Shown in pieces: positions 1 to 8,376 of a stretch of 64,000 nucleotides of DNA (positions are counted from its first letter, which is position 1; each line of letters starts with the position of its first letter). Source of the DNA: Aureisphaera galaxeae. Lineage in GTDB: Bacteria > Bacteroidota > Bacteroidia > Flavobacteriales > Flavobacteriaceae. Under the pieces are notes generated by a model that did not search any database, was not told the DNA's origin, and saw only the letters and a list, made by a program, of their open reading frames with translations. Both the position numbers and the translations under genes were made by a program. The stretch spans positions 62,001 to 126,000 of the forward strand of contig NZ_JAQQTF010000005.1 of the NCBI RefSeq assembly GCF_028561275.1. Reading direction: 5' to 3'.

Positions 1-1
1 C

Positions 2-403
2 AAGCATTTGGATCGGTTGATGCAGGAATTGCATGATGAAGAGTTTCAACGAACCGATTGTTTAGAATGTGCCAATTGCTGTAAGACCACAGGGCCATTG
101 TTTACCGATAAGGATGTGCAGCGTATTGCCAAACACTTTCGGATGAAGGAACAGCAGTTCGTGGAAACCTATCTTAGGGTGGATGAAGAAGGCGATTATG
201 TGCTTCAACAAGTTCCTTGTGCGTTTTTGGGAGCCGACAATTATTGCAGTATTTATGAGGTTCGGCCCAAGGCATGCAGGGAGTATCCACACACCGATCG
301 GAAGAAATTTCAGCAGATTTCCAATCTTACGTTAAAGAATGTGGCCATTTGTCCGGCTGCTTTCAACATTGTGGAGGAAATGAAGAAGCGTATACCTCAT
401 TAA
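2..403 (+). CDS. YkgJ-type cysteine-cluster protein (5' truncated by window)
   Basis: The reading frame is open to the window edge, so the true start lies upstream; the in-frame TTG at 8 and ATG at 20 are not convincing starts because the family normally has about 30 more residues. The visible part carries the YkgJ/UPF0153 cysteine cluster: a CLECANCC motif near the beginning, a later Cys in QQVPCAFLG, then C-x6-C around NYCSIYEVRPKAC and a last Cys in VAICPAAF. In this family the cysteines are thought to bind a zinc or Fe-S centre; the biochemical function is unknown. The stop codon overlaps the stop of the convergent NamZ-like gene inside the same TTAA tetramer. Family assignment is firm; function is not. 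Confidence 0.85.
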   Translation, partial: KHLDRLMQELHDEEFQRTDCLECANCCKTTGPLFTDKDVQRIAKHFRMKEQQFVETYLRVDEEGDYVLQQVPCAFLGADNYCSIYEVRPKACREYPHTDRKKFQQISNLTLKNVAICPAAFNIVEEMKKRIPH

Positions 404-1695
404 TCGTACAACAAGTACTTGGATCGGATTTCTTTGAAGGCTTCTAAATCCTTCAACCAAGTCTTCCGAATCTCACGAAAGGTATACCCTTGCTCGATTT
501 GCTTTTGTAGTTCCTCAGTACCCGCATGCGCGGTAAAGTTCTTCGTGTTGAAAAACTTATCCTTATGGGCATGATTTCGATACGCATCCATAATCCAGGT
601 AAGATCAACACGATCCATTCGCGGCGTATCCCGCAAATCCAAACCATTGCATTCAGCATCCTTGTGTTTGGGATATTTGGCCCCAAAATTCGGTTGGGGC
701 GTGTAAGCATAGGGATATTTCTCTTTTGGAAGAAAGGGTGAACCGATCAACTGAAATTGCATTTCGGTACCACGACCTGCGTTGAGGTTGGTGCCTTCCA
801 GTAATCCTAGACTTGGATACAGATTAATGGATGTGTCATTAGGCAAATTAGGTGAGGGTCGTACCGGAACTGAATAGAAGGTATCGTGGGTATAGTTTTC
901 CATCGTAATGACCGTGAGATCGCATTTCAAACTGTCCGACAACCATCCTTCACCATTGATCATTTGAGCGTATTCCCCAATCGTCATCCCATGAACCAAG
1001 GGAATAGGATGCAATCCCAAAAAACTGGTATGCTCTTTTTTCATAGTGGGGCCATCTACATAATGGCCGTTGGGATTGGGACGATCCAATACGATAAATG
1101 GAATTCCTGCTTCCGCACAGGCCTCCATCATATAGTGCATGGTCGAAATGTAGGTATAGAAACGAACCCCCACGTCCTGAATATCGAATACCACTACATC
1201 CAACCCTTTCATTTGGGTAGGGGAAGGCTTTTTGTTTTTTCCGTAGAGGGAAATGATGGGGATTCCTGTTTTTTTATCGATACCATCTTGAACATATTCG
1301 CCAGCATCGGCCTTCCCACGAAATCCGTGTTCTGGAGCGAAGACTTTCTCTACAGAAATATCAAAACCATGTAAGTAATCTACCAAATGAATTGCATAAT
1401 AGACTGTTTCCAAATTTCCTTCTTCAAGAGGATCGGTTTTGTCCATTATAATAGAAGTCTGATTGGCTACAACTCCGACTCGTTTACCTTCGAGTAATTT
1501 AAAGTACTGATCTTGTCTATTGGCTCCCGTAACGATTTCCTTTTTCTCTTTCTTAATTTCGACGGTATCATGTATTATAACGTCTTCCTGTTTTTTGTCG
1601 GTCGCATCCCTATTCCCACTCCCACAAGAAAAACAAATGAATACCGTTAAGGGAAGAACAATTAATAGTGTATTTTTGAAAAAAGATAATCGCAT
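400..1695 (-). CDS. NamZ-like exo-beta-N-acetylmuramidase lipoprotein (DUF1343, GH171)
   Basis: 431 residues. The N-terminus is a lipoprotein signal (hydrophobic stretch ending in FSCG, lipobox Cys24), so the enzyme is probably membrane-anchored facing the periplasm. The DUF1343 core follows: KRVGVVANQTS (about 71-81), KVFAPEHGFRG (118-127), a GIPIISLYG segment, DVVVFDIQDVGVRFYTY and IPFIVLDRPNPNG. Glu122 in the APEHGFRG motif is the likely catalytic acid by comparison with Bacillus NamZ; this is inference. NamZ enzymes release N-acetylmuramic acid from non-reducing ends of peptidoglycan fragments during cell-wall turnover. The gene is convergent with the YkgJ-like gene (stops overlap) and divergent from the permease at 1705, with 9 bp between the two start codons, so each promoter must lie in the other's coding region. 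Confidence 0.88.
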   Translation of the reverse strand: MRLSFFKNTLLIVLPLTVFICFSCGSGNRDATDKKQEDVIIHDTVEIKKEKKEIVTGANRQDQYFKLLEGKRVGVVANQTSIIMDKTDPLEEGNLETVYYAIHLVDYLHGFDISVEKVFAPEHGFRGKADAGEYVQDGIDKKTGIPIISLYGKNKKPSPTQMKGLDVVVFDIQDVGVRFYTYISTMHYMMEACAEAGIPFIVLDRPNPNGHYVDGPTMKKEHTSFLGLHPIPLVHGMTIGEYAQMINGEGWLSDSLKCDLTVITMENYTHDTFYSVPVRPSPNLPNDTSINLYPSLGLLEGTNLNAGRGTEMQFQLIGSPFLPKEKYPYAYTPQPNFGAKYPKHKDAECNGLDLRDTPRMDRVDLTWIMDAYRNHAHKDKFFNTKNFTAHAGTEELQKQIEQGYTFREIRKTWLKDLEAFKEIRSKYLLYD

Positions 1696-1704
1696 AGTAA
1701 CTCC

Positions 1705-2940
1705 GTGAATTTCGAATATTTTGTCGCCCGTCGCATCGCTGCTTCGAAAGATTATAAAAGTAGTATTTCGGCCCCAATAATAAAAATAGCCATAACCGCT
1801 ATTGCCTTGGGGTTGGCTATCATGATGGTGTCTGTGGCTACGGGGGTTGGGCTTCAGAAAAAGATTCGGGAAAAGGTCTCTGCTTTTAACGGGGATATCG
1901 TCATTTCCAACTACGATACCAACTATTCCAACGATTCACAAACGCCTATTTTCACCGATCAGGATTTCTATCCCGAGTTTAATTTAACCGAAGGGGTAGA
2001 TCATATTCAGGCCATAGCCTTAAAAGGAGGTGTTATTAGAACGGAAACCGATTTCGAAGGCGTAGTGGTAAAAGGGGTGGGTTCCGATTTTAGATGGGAC
2101 TTTTTTGAAGAGTATCTGAAAGAAGGTCGTTTACCCGATTTCTCAGGAAACCTGAACGACGAAATACTGTTGTCTAAATACCATGCCGATCGTTTGGGCT
2201 TTACAGTTGGTGACCGCGTGAATACGTTTTTCCTTCAGGAAGGGAAAAAACAACGTGCCAGAAGTCGCGGCTTTACCATTGTGGGAATCTACAGTAGTGG
2301 TTTTCAGCAATTCGATGAACAATTTCTCATGGCCGATATCCGCCATGTGCAACGCCTTAATAATTGGGAAGAGGATTTCGTAGGGGCTTTCGAGCTTTTT
2401 GTAAGCGATTTCGATAATATCCAAGAAGTGGGTAATAAGGTGTACGAAGAGATTCCCAGTACGTTAGACTCCCAGACCATTCGTGATAAGTACTACACCA
2501 TTTTTGAATGGTTGGACCTTTTCGACTTCAATATTTTCCTAATTATCGGTATCATGATCGTCATTGCCGGCATTAATATGAGTACGGCATTACTGGTACT
2601 TATTTTGGAGCGAACACAAATGATTGGGATTCTAAAAGCCATTGGTACTACCGATTGGAGCGTTCGTAAAATCTTTCTGTACAATGCAGGGTATATCGTA
2701 TCGGTAGGATTGTTTTGGGGCAATTTAATTGGAATTGGTCTATTGCTCATTCAAAAATATGGCAAGGTCATCTCGTTGGATCCTGAAACCTATTATGTGA
2801 CCGAAGCTCCCATTCACTTCGATTTGGGGCATATCCTTTTATTAAATGTAGGCACCTTATTGCTTTGCCTGATCATGTTATTGGGGCCTTCCCGATTCAT
2901 TACCAAAATCTCTCCGGTGAAGGCAATTCGATTCGAATAA
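1705..2940 (+). CDS. LolC/E-type ABC transporter permease (FtsX/MacB fold)
   Basis: 411 residues with the LolC/LolE layout: a short cytoplasmic N-terminus (MNFEYFVARRIAASKDYKSS), TM1 at about 25-47, a large periplasmic domain to about 270, then three C-terminal TM segments (about 270-295, 325-350, 378-400) forming an FtsX domain, with a conserved LERTQMIGILKAIGTTDWSVRKIF coupling region. In Gram-negative bacteria such permeases work with a LolD-type ATPase to move lipoproteins from the inner membrane; no ATPase is adjacent, so the substrate is inferred. The start is GTG: an in-frame stop at 1687-1689 leaves no earlier ATG, and the N-terminus matches the family. Its start is only 9 bp from that of the divergent NamZ-like gene. 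Confidence 0.85.
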   Translation: MNFEYFVARRIAASKDYKSSISAPIIKIAITAIALGLAIMMVSVATGVGLQKKIREKVSAFNGDIVISNYDTNYSNDSQTPIFTDQDFYPEFNLTEGVDHIQAIALKGGVIRTETDFEGVVVKGVGSDFRWDFFEEYLKEGRLPDFSGNLNDEILLSKYHADRLGFTVGDRVNTFFLQEGKKQRARSRGFTIVGIYSSGFQQFDEQFLMADIRHVQRLNNWEEDFVGAFELFVSDFDNIQEVGNKVYEEIPSTLDSQTIRDKYYTIFEWLDLFDFNIFLIIGIMIVIAGINMSTALLVLILERTQMIGILKAIGTTDWSVRKIFLYNAGYIVSVGLFWGNLIGIGLLLIQKYGKVISLDPETYYVTEAPIHFDLGHILLLNVGTLLLCLIMLLGPSRFITKISPVKAIRFE

Positions 2941-2980
2941 ATTAGCGTTCACTTCCGCCTGAAAAAAGAATTGTGTTTTG

Positions 2981-2988
2981 TACTTTTG
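2981..2988 (+). promoter_or_regulatory. Bacteroidota -7 element (TACTTTTG) for the CBS-like gene
   Basis: TACTTTTG matches TAnnTTTG and is followed by GC, as at several other promoters here. A start about 3-7 bases downstream would give a leader of only about 15 nt before the ATG at 3007. No clear -33 TTTG is seen. Confidence 0.55.
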
Positions 2989-3006
2989 CGCCGCAAACAA
3001 AACACT

Positions 3007-3987
3007 ATGGAATACGCTAAAAATATTCTTGAAACTATTGGGAATACCCCCTTGGTGAAAATCAACAAATTGGCCGAAGAGCTACCTTGTATGGTATTGG
3101 CGAAATACGAGACCTTCAATCCAGGAAACTCGGTAAAGGATCGTATGGCGCTTAAGATGATCGAAGATGCCGAGGCAGATGGTCGATTACAACCGGGTGG
3201 TACCATCGTAGAAGGTACTAGTGGAAATACCGGGATGGGATTGGCACTGGCCGCGATTGTGAAAGGATATAAAATGGTGTGTGTTACTACCGATAAGCAG
3301 AGTAAGGAGAAAGTAGACATCCTTAAGGCGGTAGGTAGCGAAGTAGTGGTTTGCCCTACCGACGTGGAGCCAGAAGATCCAAGATCTTACTATTCTACTG
3401 CCGCCCGCCTGGCAAAGGAAACCCCGAATAGCTGGTATGTGAATCAGTATGACAATCCAAGTAATGCCAAAGCACATTATGAAAGTACTGGGCCCGAAAT
3501 CTGGAAGCAGACCGAAGGGAAAGTAACCCATTTTATTGTAGGGGTAGGAACCGGTGGAACTATCAGTGGAGTTGGAAAATACCTTAAAGAACAGAACCCA
3601 GATGTAAAGGTTTGGGGAATTGATACGTATGGTAGTGTATTCAAAAAATACCATGAAACAGGAATCTTCGACGAAAAGGAAATCTATCCATACGTTACCG
3701 AAGGAATTGGCGAGGACATCCTTCCGAAGAATGTAAACTTCGACATCATCGATGGGTTTACCAAAGTAACCGATAAGGACGCAGCCGTTTACACCCAACG
3801 CTTGGCAAAGGAGGAGGGAATGTTCCTAGGGAACTCCGCCGGAGCTGCCATGAAAGGGGTGCTTCAGTTAAAAGAACATTTCAACGAAGACGACGTGGTA
3901 GTGGTGTTGTTCCATGATCACGGAAGTCGTTATGTAGGTAAAATGTTCAATGACGACTGGATGCGCAAGATGGGTTATATAGAATAA
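3007..3987 (+). CDS. Cystathionine beta-synthase-like / cysteine synthase PLP enzyme
   Basis: 326 residues from the ATG at 3007; an upstream in-frame TTG at 2971 overlaps the promoter and is rejected. Fold-type II PLP enzyme: the PLP lysine is in FNPGNSVKDRM (about 35-45), the substrate-binding loop is EGTSGNTGMGLA (about 70), the phosphate-binding loop is GVGTGGTISGVG, and FLGNSAGA carries the serine near the PLP pyridine. The C-terminus (HDHGSRYVGKMFNDDWMRKMGY) resembles the end of the catalytic core of cystathionine beta-synthase more than CysK, and there is no Bateman (CBS-pair) regulatory domain. It therefore either condenses serine or O-acetylserine with homocysteine, or with sulfide; sequence alone does not decide. 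Single-gene unit with its own promoter and a terminator at 4008. Confidence 0.85.
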   Translation: MEYAKNILETIGNTPLVKINKLAEELPCMVLAKYETFNPGNSVKDRMALKMIEDAEADGRLQPGGTIVEGTSGNTGMGLALAAIVKGYKMVCVTTDKQSKEKVDILKAVGSEVVVCPTDVEPEDPRSYYSTAARLAKETPNSWYVNQYDNPSNAKAHYESTGPEIWKQTEGKVTHFIVGVGTGGTISGVGKYLKEQNPDVKVWGIDTYGSVFKKYHETGIFDEKEIYPYVTEGIGEDILPKNVNFDIIDGFTKVTDKDAAVYTQRLAKEEGMFLGNSAGAAMKGVLQLKEHFNEDDVVVVLFHDHGSRYVGKMFNDDWMRKMGYIE

Positions 3988-4007
3988 TTCTTACATTTTT
4001 TCGCTTG

Positions 4008-4026
4008 CAACCTTCTAAGGTTTTTT
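4008..4026 (+). terminator. Weak intrinsic terminator after the CBS-like gene
   Basis: A short stem (AACCT, loop TCTA, AGGTT) runs into a T tract, 20 bases after the stop codon. Confidence 0.5.
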
Positions 4027-4040
4027 CCTAAATTTAGGAA
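4025..4040. repeat. 16-bp perfect palindrome TTCCTAAATTTAGGAA
   Basis: TTCCTAAATTTAGGAA is its own reverse complement. It lies between the CBS-like terminator and the DUF2851 start (4079), so it may be an operator for the downstream cluster, or part of the preceding terminator since it overlaps the T tract. Confidence 0.5.
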
Positions 4041-4078
4041 TCAGAAATATACTCCCCACATAATTTTAATCTTTGCTT

Positions 4079-5353
4079 ATGCATGAAGATTTTCTTCACT
4101 ATGTGTGGAAATTTCAGAAGTATTCATCGCAAGAACTTACCACCTATGCTGGAGAGGTTTTGCAGATCCTTTCAGTAGGCACGCATAATTTCGACGCGGG
4201 ACCCGATTTTTTGGTGGCCAAGTTAAAAATCGGCCCCCAGCTCTGGATTGGAAACGTAGAGATTCATCTTTCTTCTTCCCATTGGTATCAGCACGGACAC
4301 GAACAAGATGCCCATTATGATAATGTCGTTTTACATGTGGTTTGGGATCACGATACCGAAGTATATCGCAATAATGGGGATGCTGTTCCGGTACTGGAAC
4401 TAAAGGAGCGTGTATGTCCCAAATTGATGAACAACTACAGCCGATTGCTGAAAAATCCACAACGATGGATTCCGTGCGAACCCGATTTTGGTGCTGTGGA
4501 AGAGGTGCTCATGCGCAATTGGATGGACCGTCTCTTTTTTGAACGATTGGAGGTTCGGGCTGCCTTGATAGAAAAAGAATTGGCGCTCTCTGCCAATCAT
4601 TGGGAGAAGGTATTCTTCCAGATGCTTTGCAAGAGTTTCGGTCTCAAGATAAACGGGGCTTCTTTTTACAGTTTGGCGCAGTCCATGGATTATGACATTG
4701 TCCGAAAATGCAGTGATGCCCCGGTTACTTTGGAAGCCTTGTTCATGGGGCAATTGCATCTATTGGAAGGAGAGGTGTATTGTGGGTATTACGAGCAGCT
4801 TCAGGATATGTATACTTATCTGAAGGTGAAGCACAATTTAGGGAATGAAGGTGTTGTAACCCCGAAGTTTTTCCGGTTGCGGCCGCCTAATTTTCCAACG
4901 ATTCGCCTTTCACAAATGGCTTCTTTGCTTTCAAGACATCCCCATTTGTTCTCTCAACTTATGGAAACGCATTCCTTGGAAGAAATGAGGGCTTTGTTTG
5001 CGGTATCGGCTACGCATTATTGGGATGGTCATTATAATTTCGGAGTGCCCTCGGCCATTCGGAAAAAAAGCTTGTCGAACCGCTTTATTGATCTGCTTAT
5101 TATTAATACCGTGATTCCTTTGAAGTATTGTTATGCTAAGTATTATGGTAAGGAAATTTCGGAAGAGCTTATCTCCTTGGCCTGTGCAATTCGAGCCGAA
5201 GAAAACTCCATTGTAAAGAAGTACAAAAGCCTTCGGAATATCGAGGACAATGCACTGCAAAGTCAAGCGCTTTTACAATTAAAAAGTAATTATTGCGATT
5301 TGCATAAGTGTTTGCAGTGCGAAGTGGGGAATACTTTACTGAAAAAGCAGTAA
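4079..5353 (+). CDS. DUF2851 family protein
   Basis: 424 residues from the ATG at 4079 (MHEDFLHYVWKFQKY); a TTG two codons earlier is less likely. It matches the Bacteroidota-specific DUF2851 family: an N-terminal segment with FDAGPDFLVAKLKIG and LWIGNVEIHLSSSHW, reminiscent of a nuclease-like fold (GPDF...VEIH), then a mostly helical C-terminal half ending in a Cys-rich DLHKCLQCEVGN tail. The function is not established; the acidic and histidine residues in the N-terminal motif could bind metal, which is inference. It leads a compact cluster with a PspC-like protein (8-bp gap) and a K+ channel. Confidence 0.85.
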   Translation: MHEDFLHYVWKFQKYSSQELTTYAGEVLQILSVGTHNFDAGPDFLVAKLKIGPQLWIGNVEIHLSSSHWYQHGHEQDAHYDNVVLHVVWDHDTEVYRNNGDAVPVLELKERVCPKLMNNYSRLLKNPQRWIPCEPDFGAVEEVLMRNWMDRLFFERLEVRAALIEKELALSANHWEKVFFQMLCKSFGLKINGASFYSLAQSMDYDIVRKCSDAPVTLEALFMGQLHLLEGEVYCGYYEQLQDMYTYLKVKHNLGNEGVVTPKFFRLRPPNFPTIRLSQMASLLSRHPHLFSQLMETHSLEEMRALFAVSATHYWDGHYNFGVPSAIRKKSLSNRFIDLLIINTVIPLKYCYAKYYGKEISEELISLACAIRAEENSIVKKYKSLRNIEDNALQSQALLQLKSNYCDLHKCLQCEVGNTLLKKQ

Positions 5354-5361
5354 TTTGCACC

Positions 5362-5592
5362 GTGCTTCAGTTCGTTTATAACATAAGGCATTTTTTCGAA
5401 AAGCATGGGTATTATGTGTGCTCCCGTTTGGCAGACCGATTGGGAATGCGGGCCAAGAGTGTACGCTTGTTTTTCATCTATGTATCCTTCGCCACTTTGG
5501 GAGCTGGATTTGCCATCTATTTGACCTTAGCGTTTTGGCTGAAGCTTAAAGACTTGGTATACACAAAGCGAACTTCAGTATTCGATCTATGA
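5362..5592 (+). CDS. PspC-domain membrane protein
   Basis: 76 residues from the GTG at 5362, chosen because it comes right after the DUF2851 stop and starts at the normal point of the domain; longer in-frame starts would overlap DUF2851. The PspC domain spans the whole protein: a helical segment (NIRHFFEKHGYYVCSRLADRLGMRAKSVRLFFIY) followed by one TM stretch (VSFATLGAGFAIYLTLAFWL). PspC proteins act at the inner membrane in envelope-stress sensing in other bacteria; no other psp gene is nearby, so the role here is unknown. Its last four bases overlap the start of the K+ channel gene (ATGA), which suggests translational coupling. Confidence 0.8.
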   Translation: MLQFVYNIRHFFEKHGYYVCSRLADRLGMRAKSVRLFFIYVSFATLGAGFAIYLTLAFWLKLKDLVYTKRTSVFDL

Positions 5593-6599
5593 ACAATTTC
5601 TTTCGATCTAGGATTTTGGGGGCGCTCTTGCTCCTATTATTTGTATTCTTGGCGGGGGTATTAGGTTTCGTTATTATTTACGATTTCACCTGGGTCGATG
5701 CTATTTACATGACCATTATTACTATCACCACCGTTGGGTTTGGTGAGGTACATCCCTTAAGTCCATCCGAAAAGATATTCACCTCCATTCTCATAGTTTC
5801 CAGTATATTTATTGTGGGGTATGCCATTAAGGAGGTTTCGGAATATATGCTAAGCAAAAACAACATTGGTAACCTAAGAAAGAAAAGAGTGCAGAGCAAG
5901 ATCAACAGTTTACAAAACCATATCATCGTTTGTGGATATGGAAGAAACGGAAGGCAAGCAGCCCAGAAATTGCAAGCCTATAATAAACCCTATGTGGTTA
6001 TTGAAAAGGACGAAGATGTTATAGAACGTTCCTTGGACGATAAGGTCCTTTTCGTACACGGCAATGCCGATGAAGATGAAACCTTATATAGAGCAGGTAT
6101 TGATCGAGCAGCAACCCTTATCTGTGCTTTGCCTAGCGACGCAGATAATCTTTTTGTGGTGCTATCGGCTCGACAAATTAAGAGTGACTTGCGCATTATA
6201 AGTCGGGCACATGAAGAAACCAGTTATAAAAAGCTGAAATTGGCTGGGGCCGATAATGTAATTATGCCCGATAGAATTGGGGGCGATCACATGGCTTCCT
6301 TAGTAGTTGTTCCTGACCTAGTGGAGTTTTTGGATAACCTTACGGTTTCGGGAGAACAAGATAGTATCAATGTAGAGCAAATTGCCTTCGAAAATGTGTG
6401 CGCCGATGGCAGGGAAATGGCTATTTCTGAATTAGATTTAAGAAAGAAGACAGGTTGTTCCATTATAGGGTATAAAAGTCCGGAAGGGGAGTATATTGTA
6501 AACCCGGAACCCACCACTGTGGTGAAGAAGGACTCTAAGCTTATTGTGATTGGCAGACCCAATCAAATAGAAGGGCTGAAACAACTTTACAATGTTTAG
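5589..6599 (+). CDS. RCK-gated potassium channel (TrkA-N/TrkA-C)
   Basis: 336 residues. A two-TM pore module (TM1 about 8-30, pore helix and selectivity filter TTVGFGE near 48-54, TM2 about 62-82) is followed by a TrkA-N/RCK Rossmann domain starting IIVCGYGRNGRQAA (about 112) and a TrkA-C domain in the last 90 residues. The filter is the TVGFG variant typical of prokaryotic K+ channels. Such channels conduct K+ across the inner membrane and are gated by nucleotide or Ca2+ binding to the RCK ring. The start overlaps the PspC stop by four bases. No terminator is visible after the stop. Confidence 0.88.
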   Translation: MNNFFRSRILGALLLLLFVFLAGVLGFVIIYDFTWVDAIYMTIITITTVGFGEVHPLSPSEKIFTSILIVSSIFIVGYAIKEVSEYMLSKNNIGNLRKKRVQSKINSLQNHIIVCGYGRNGRQAAQKLQAYNKPYVVIEKDEDVIERSLDDKVLFVHGNADEDETLYRAGIDRAATLICALPSDADNLFVVLSARQIKSDLRIISRAHEETSYKKLKLAGADNVIMPDRIGGDHMASLVVVPDLVEFLDNLTVSGEQDSINVEQIAFENVCADGREMAISELDLRKKTGCSIIGYKSPEGEYIVNPEPTTVVKKDSKLIVIGRPNQIEGLKQLYNV

Positions 6600-6697
6600 A
6601 AATGCTTAAGAAATTAAGAAGCAAAAATTTGAATTCGCCATTTTTTTTAGCATCTTGCCTGACGTTTGAATTCTAAGTATAACCAAATAATCCAAAT

Positions 6698-8311
6698 ATG
6701 AAGAAATATCTTCTCTCGCTTCTCGCAATCCTTTCCCCTTTTATAACATTTGCACAAGAATCTCAAGAAGCTGGCCTCGATCAAAAAATCGACGAAGCTT
6801 TTCAGCCCGTGGCTGATTTTTTTACCAATGTTATTTTCTTTCCAATATACTCAAGTGATACTATAACCATTCCTTTTGTTTTGGTGCTTTTAGTAGGTAG
6901 TGCTGCCTTCTTTACGTTCTATTTCGGATTCCCGAACGTTAGGTATTTCGGCAAAGCGATTAATACCGTACGAGGAAAGTATGATGAGTTGGAAGGGCAT
7001 GGTTTGGGAGATCCAGATGCCGCCGTAGATGGAGATATTAGAGATACCATTCGTGATGAAAGTAAGGAAGGGGAAGTAAGTCACTTCCAAGCCTTGGCCA
7101 CAGCGGTATCGGGAACGGTAGGAAACGGAAACATTGCGGGGGTTGCCTTGGCGATTGCCTTGGGTGGACCTGGAGCAACCTTTTGGATGATTGTTTGTGG
7201 ATTATTGGGAATGTCTACCAAGTTCGTAGAATGTACCCTAGGAGTGCAGTATCGTGATGTAGGTGAAGACGGAACCGTATATGGAGGTCCAATGTACTAT
7301 ATAAGTAAAGGACTTAAGGAAAGAGGTTTTAAAACCTTGGGTAAAATAGCCGCTGCCTTATTTGCTGTATTCTGTATCGGAGGTTCCTTTGGTGGAGGAA
7401 ATGCCGCCCAAAGTAACCAGGCAACGATTGTAATTAAAGAATTATTTAATTGGGAAAGTACTGCAGCTGGAGCCATTGTAGGTTTGGTATTGGCCATTTT
7501 GGTGGGTATCATCATTATTGGTGGAATTAAGCGTATTGCTTCGGTAACGGAAAAGGTAGTTCCTTTCATGGCCGTAATGTACATAGCTGCTTGTTTGTAT
7601 ATCATCTTCAGCAATTTCTCATTTATTGATGACGCTATTGGTCTTATCGTAAGAGAAGCCTTTAACCCAACAGCTTTTGGAGTTGGTTCTGTTATTGGAG
7701 TGCTATTGGTTGGGTTTCAACGAGCTGCTTTCTCCAATGAAGCGGGTGCCGGTTCGGCCTCTATTGCGCACTCTGCGGTAAAAACAAAATATTCTGCTTC
7801 CGAAGGTCTTGTGGCCTTATTGGAGCCTTTTATTGATACGGTAGTGATCTGTACGATGACTGCTTTGGTAATTATTATTTTCAACTTTGGAGGTTACTTC
7901 GAATATGGTGGTGACGGATCAGGAAGTGTGTTTATAGATGGTCTGCCTTTTGAAGGAGCTGGGATTACATCGAAAGCGTTTGCCGAATACATACCATACT
8001 CCAATGTATTCTTAACTATTGCGGTAGTGCTTTTCGCAGTATCCACCATGATTTCATGGTCGTATTATGGATTGCAGTCTTGGAAATTTCTTTTCGGTAG
8101 AGGAAAAACAGCAGATATGGTATATAAGCTTTTATTCTGCACATTTGTGGTTATTGGTGCCGCAGCAAGTATGAACTCCATCTGGGCCTTTTCGGATGCA
8201 ATGATCTTTGCCATGATCTTCCCGAACATGATCGGATTGTACTTCCTGTTCCCAGTAGTGAAGAAACAATTAAGGCGTTATCTGGATGCCATCAAGGTGG
8301 CCGCTCGATAA
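6698..8311 (+). CDS. Alanine/glycine:cation symporter (AGCS family)
   Basis: 537 residues, longer than the usual 440-490. It begins with a cleavable-looking signal sequence (MKKYLLSLLAILSPFITFAQ) and an extra soluble segment before the first core helix (about 55-75). Core AGCS signatures: HFQALATAVSGTVGNGNIAGVALAI, the GGPMYYISKGL loop, and FSNEAGAGSASIAHSAVKT, which is the family's substrate/Na+ site region. It imports alanine, glycine or a related small amino acid with Na+ or H+. It appears to be a single-gene unit, with an upstream 98-bp intergenic region and a strong terminator at 8342. A duplicated TTTGAATTC (6628 and 6665) in the leader could be a regulatory repeat. Confidence 0.87.
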   Translation: MKKYLLSLLAILSPFITFAQESQEAGLDQKIDEAFQPVADFFTNVIFFPIYSSDTITIPFVLVLLVGSAAFFTFYFGFPNVRYFGKAINTVRGKYDELEGHGLGDPDAAVDGDIRDTIRDESKEGEVSHFQALATAVSGTVGNGNIAGVALAIALGGPGATFWMIVCGLLGMSTKFVECTLGVQYRDVGEDGTVYGGPMYYISKGLKERGFKTLGKIAAALFAVFCIGGSFGGGNAAQSNQATIVIKELFNWESTAAGAIVGLVLAILVGIIIIGGIKRIASVTEKVVPFMAVMYIAACLYIIFSNFSFIDDAIGLIVREAFNPTAFGVGSVIGVLLVGFQRAAFSNEAGAGSASIAHSAVKTKYSASEGLVALLEPFIDTVVICTMTALVIIIFNFGGYFEYGGDGSGSVFIDGLPFEGAGITSKAFAEYIPYSNVFLTIAVVLFAVSTMISWSYYGLQSWKFLFGRGKTADMVYKLLFCTFVVIGAAASMNSIWAFSDAMIFAMIFPNMIGLYFLFPVVKKQLRRYLDAIKVAAR

Positions 8312-8341
8312 TGCGCTAAAAACATATATTTTAAAGAAATT

Positions 8342-8376
8342 AAAAACTCCCCTGTTTTTAACAAGGGAGTTTTTTT
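8342..8376 (+). terminator. Intrinsic terminator after AGCS gene
   Basis: AAAAACTCCC pairs with GGGAGTTTTT around a loop, followed by a T tract. The next ATG begins at 8377, directly after the T tract. Confidence 0.85.

Noticed and set aside
886-1374. 162-residue plus-strand frame opposite the NamZ-like gene
   Set aside because: Antisense to a well-conserved DUF1343 gene, with no recognisable features.
3187-3798. 203-residue minus-strand frame inside the CBS-like gene
   Set aside because: Fully within a well-supported gene on the other strand, with no similarity to a known family.
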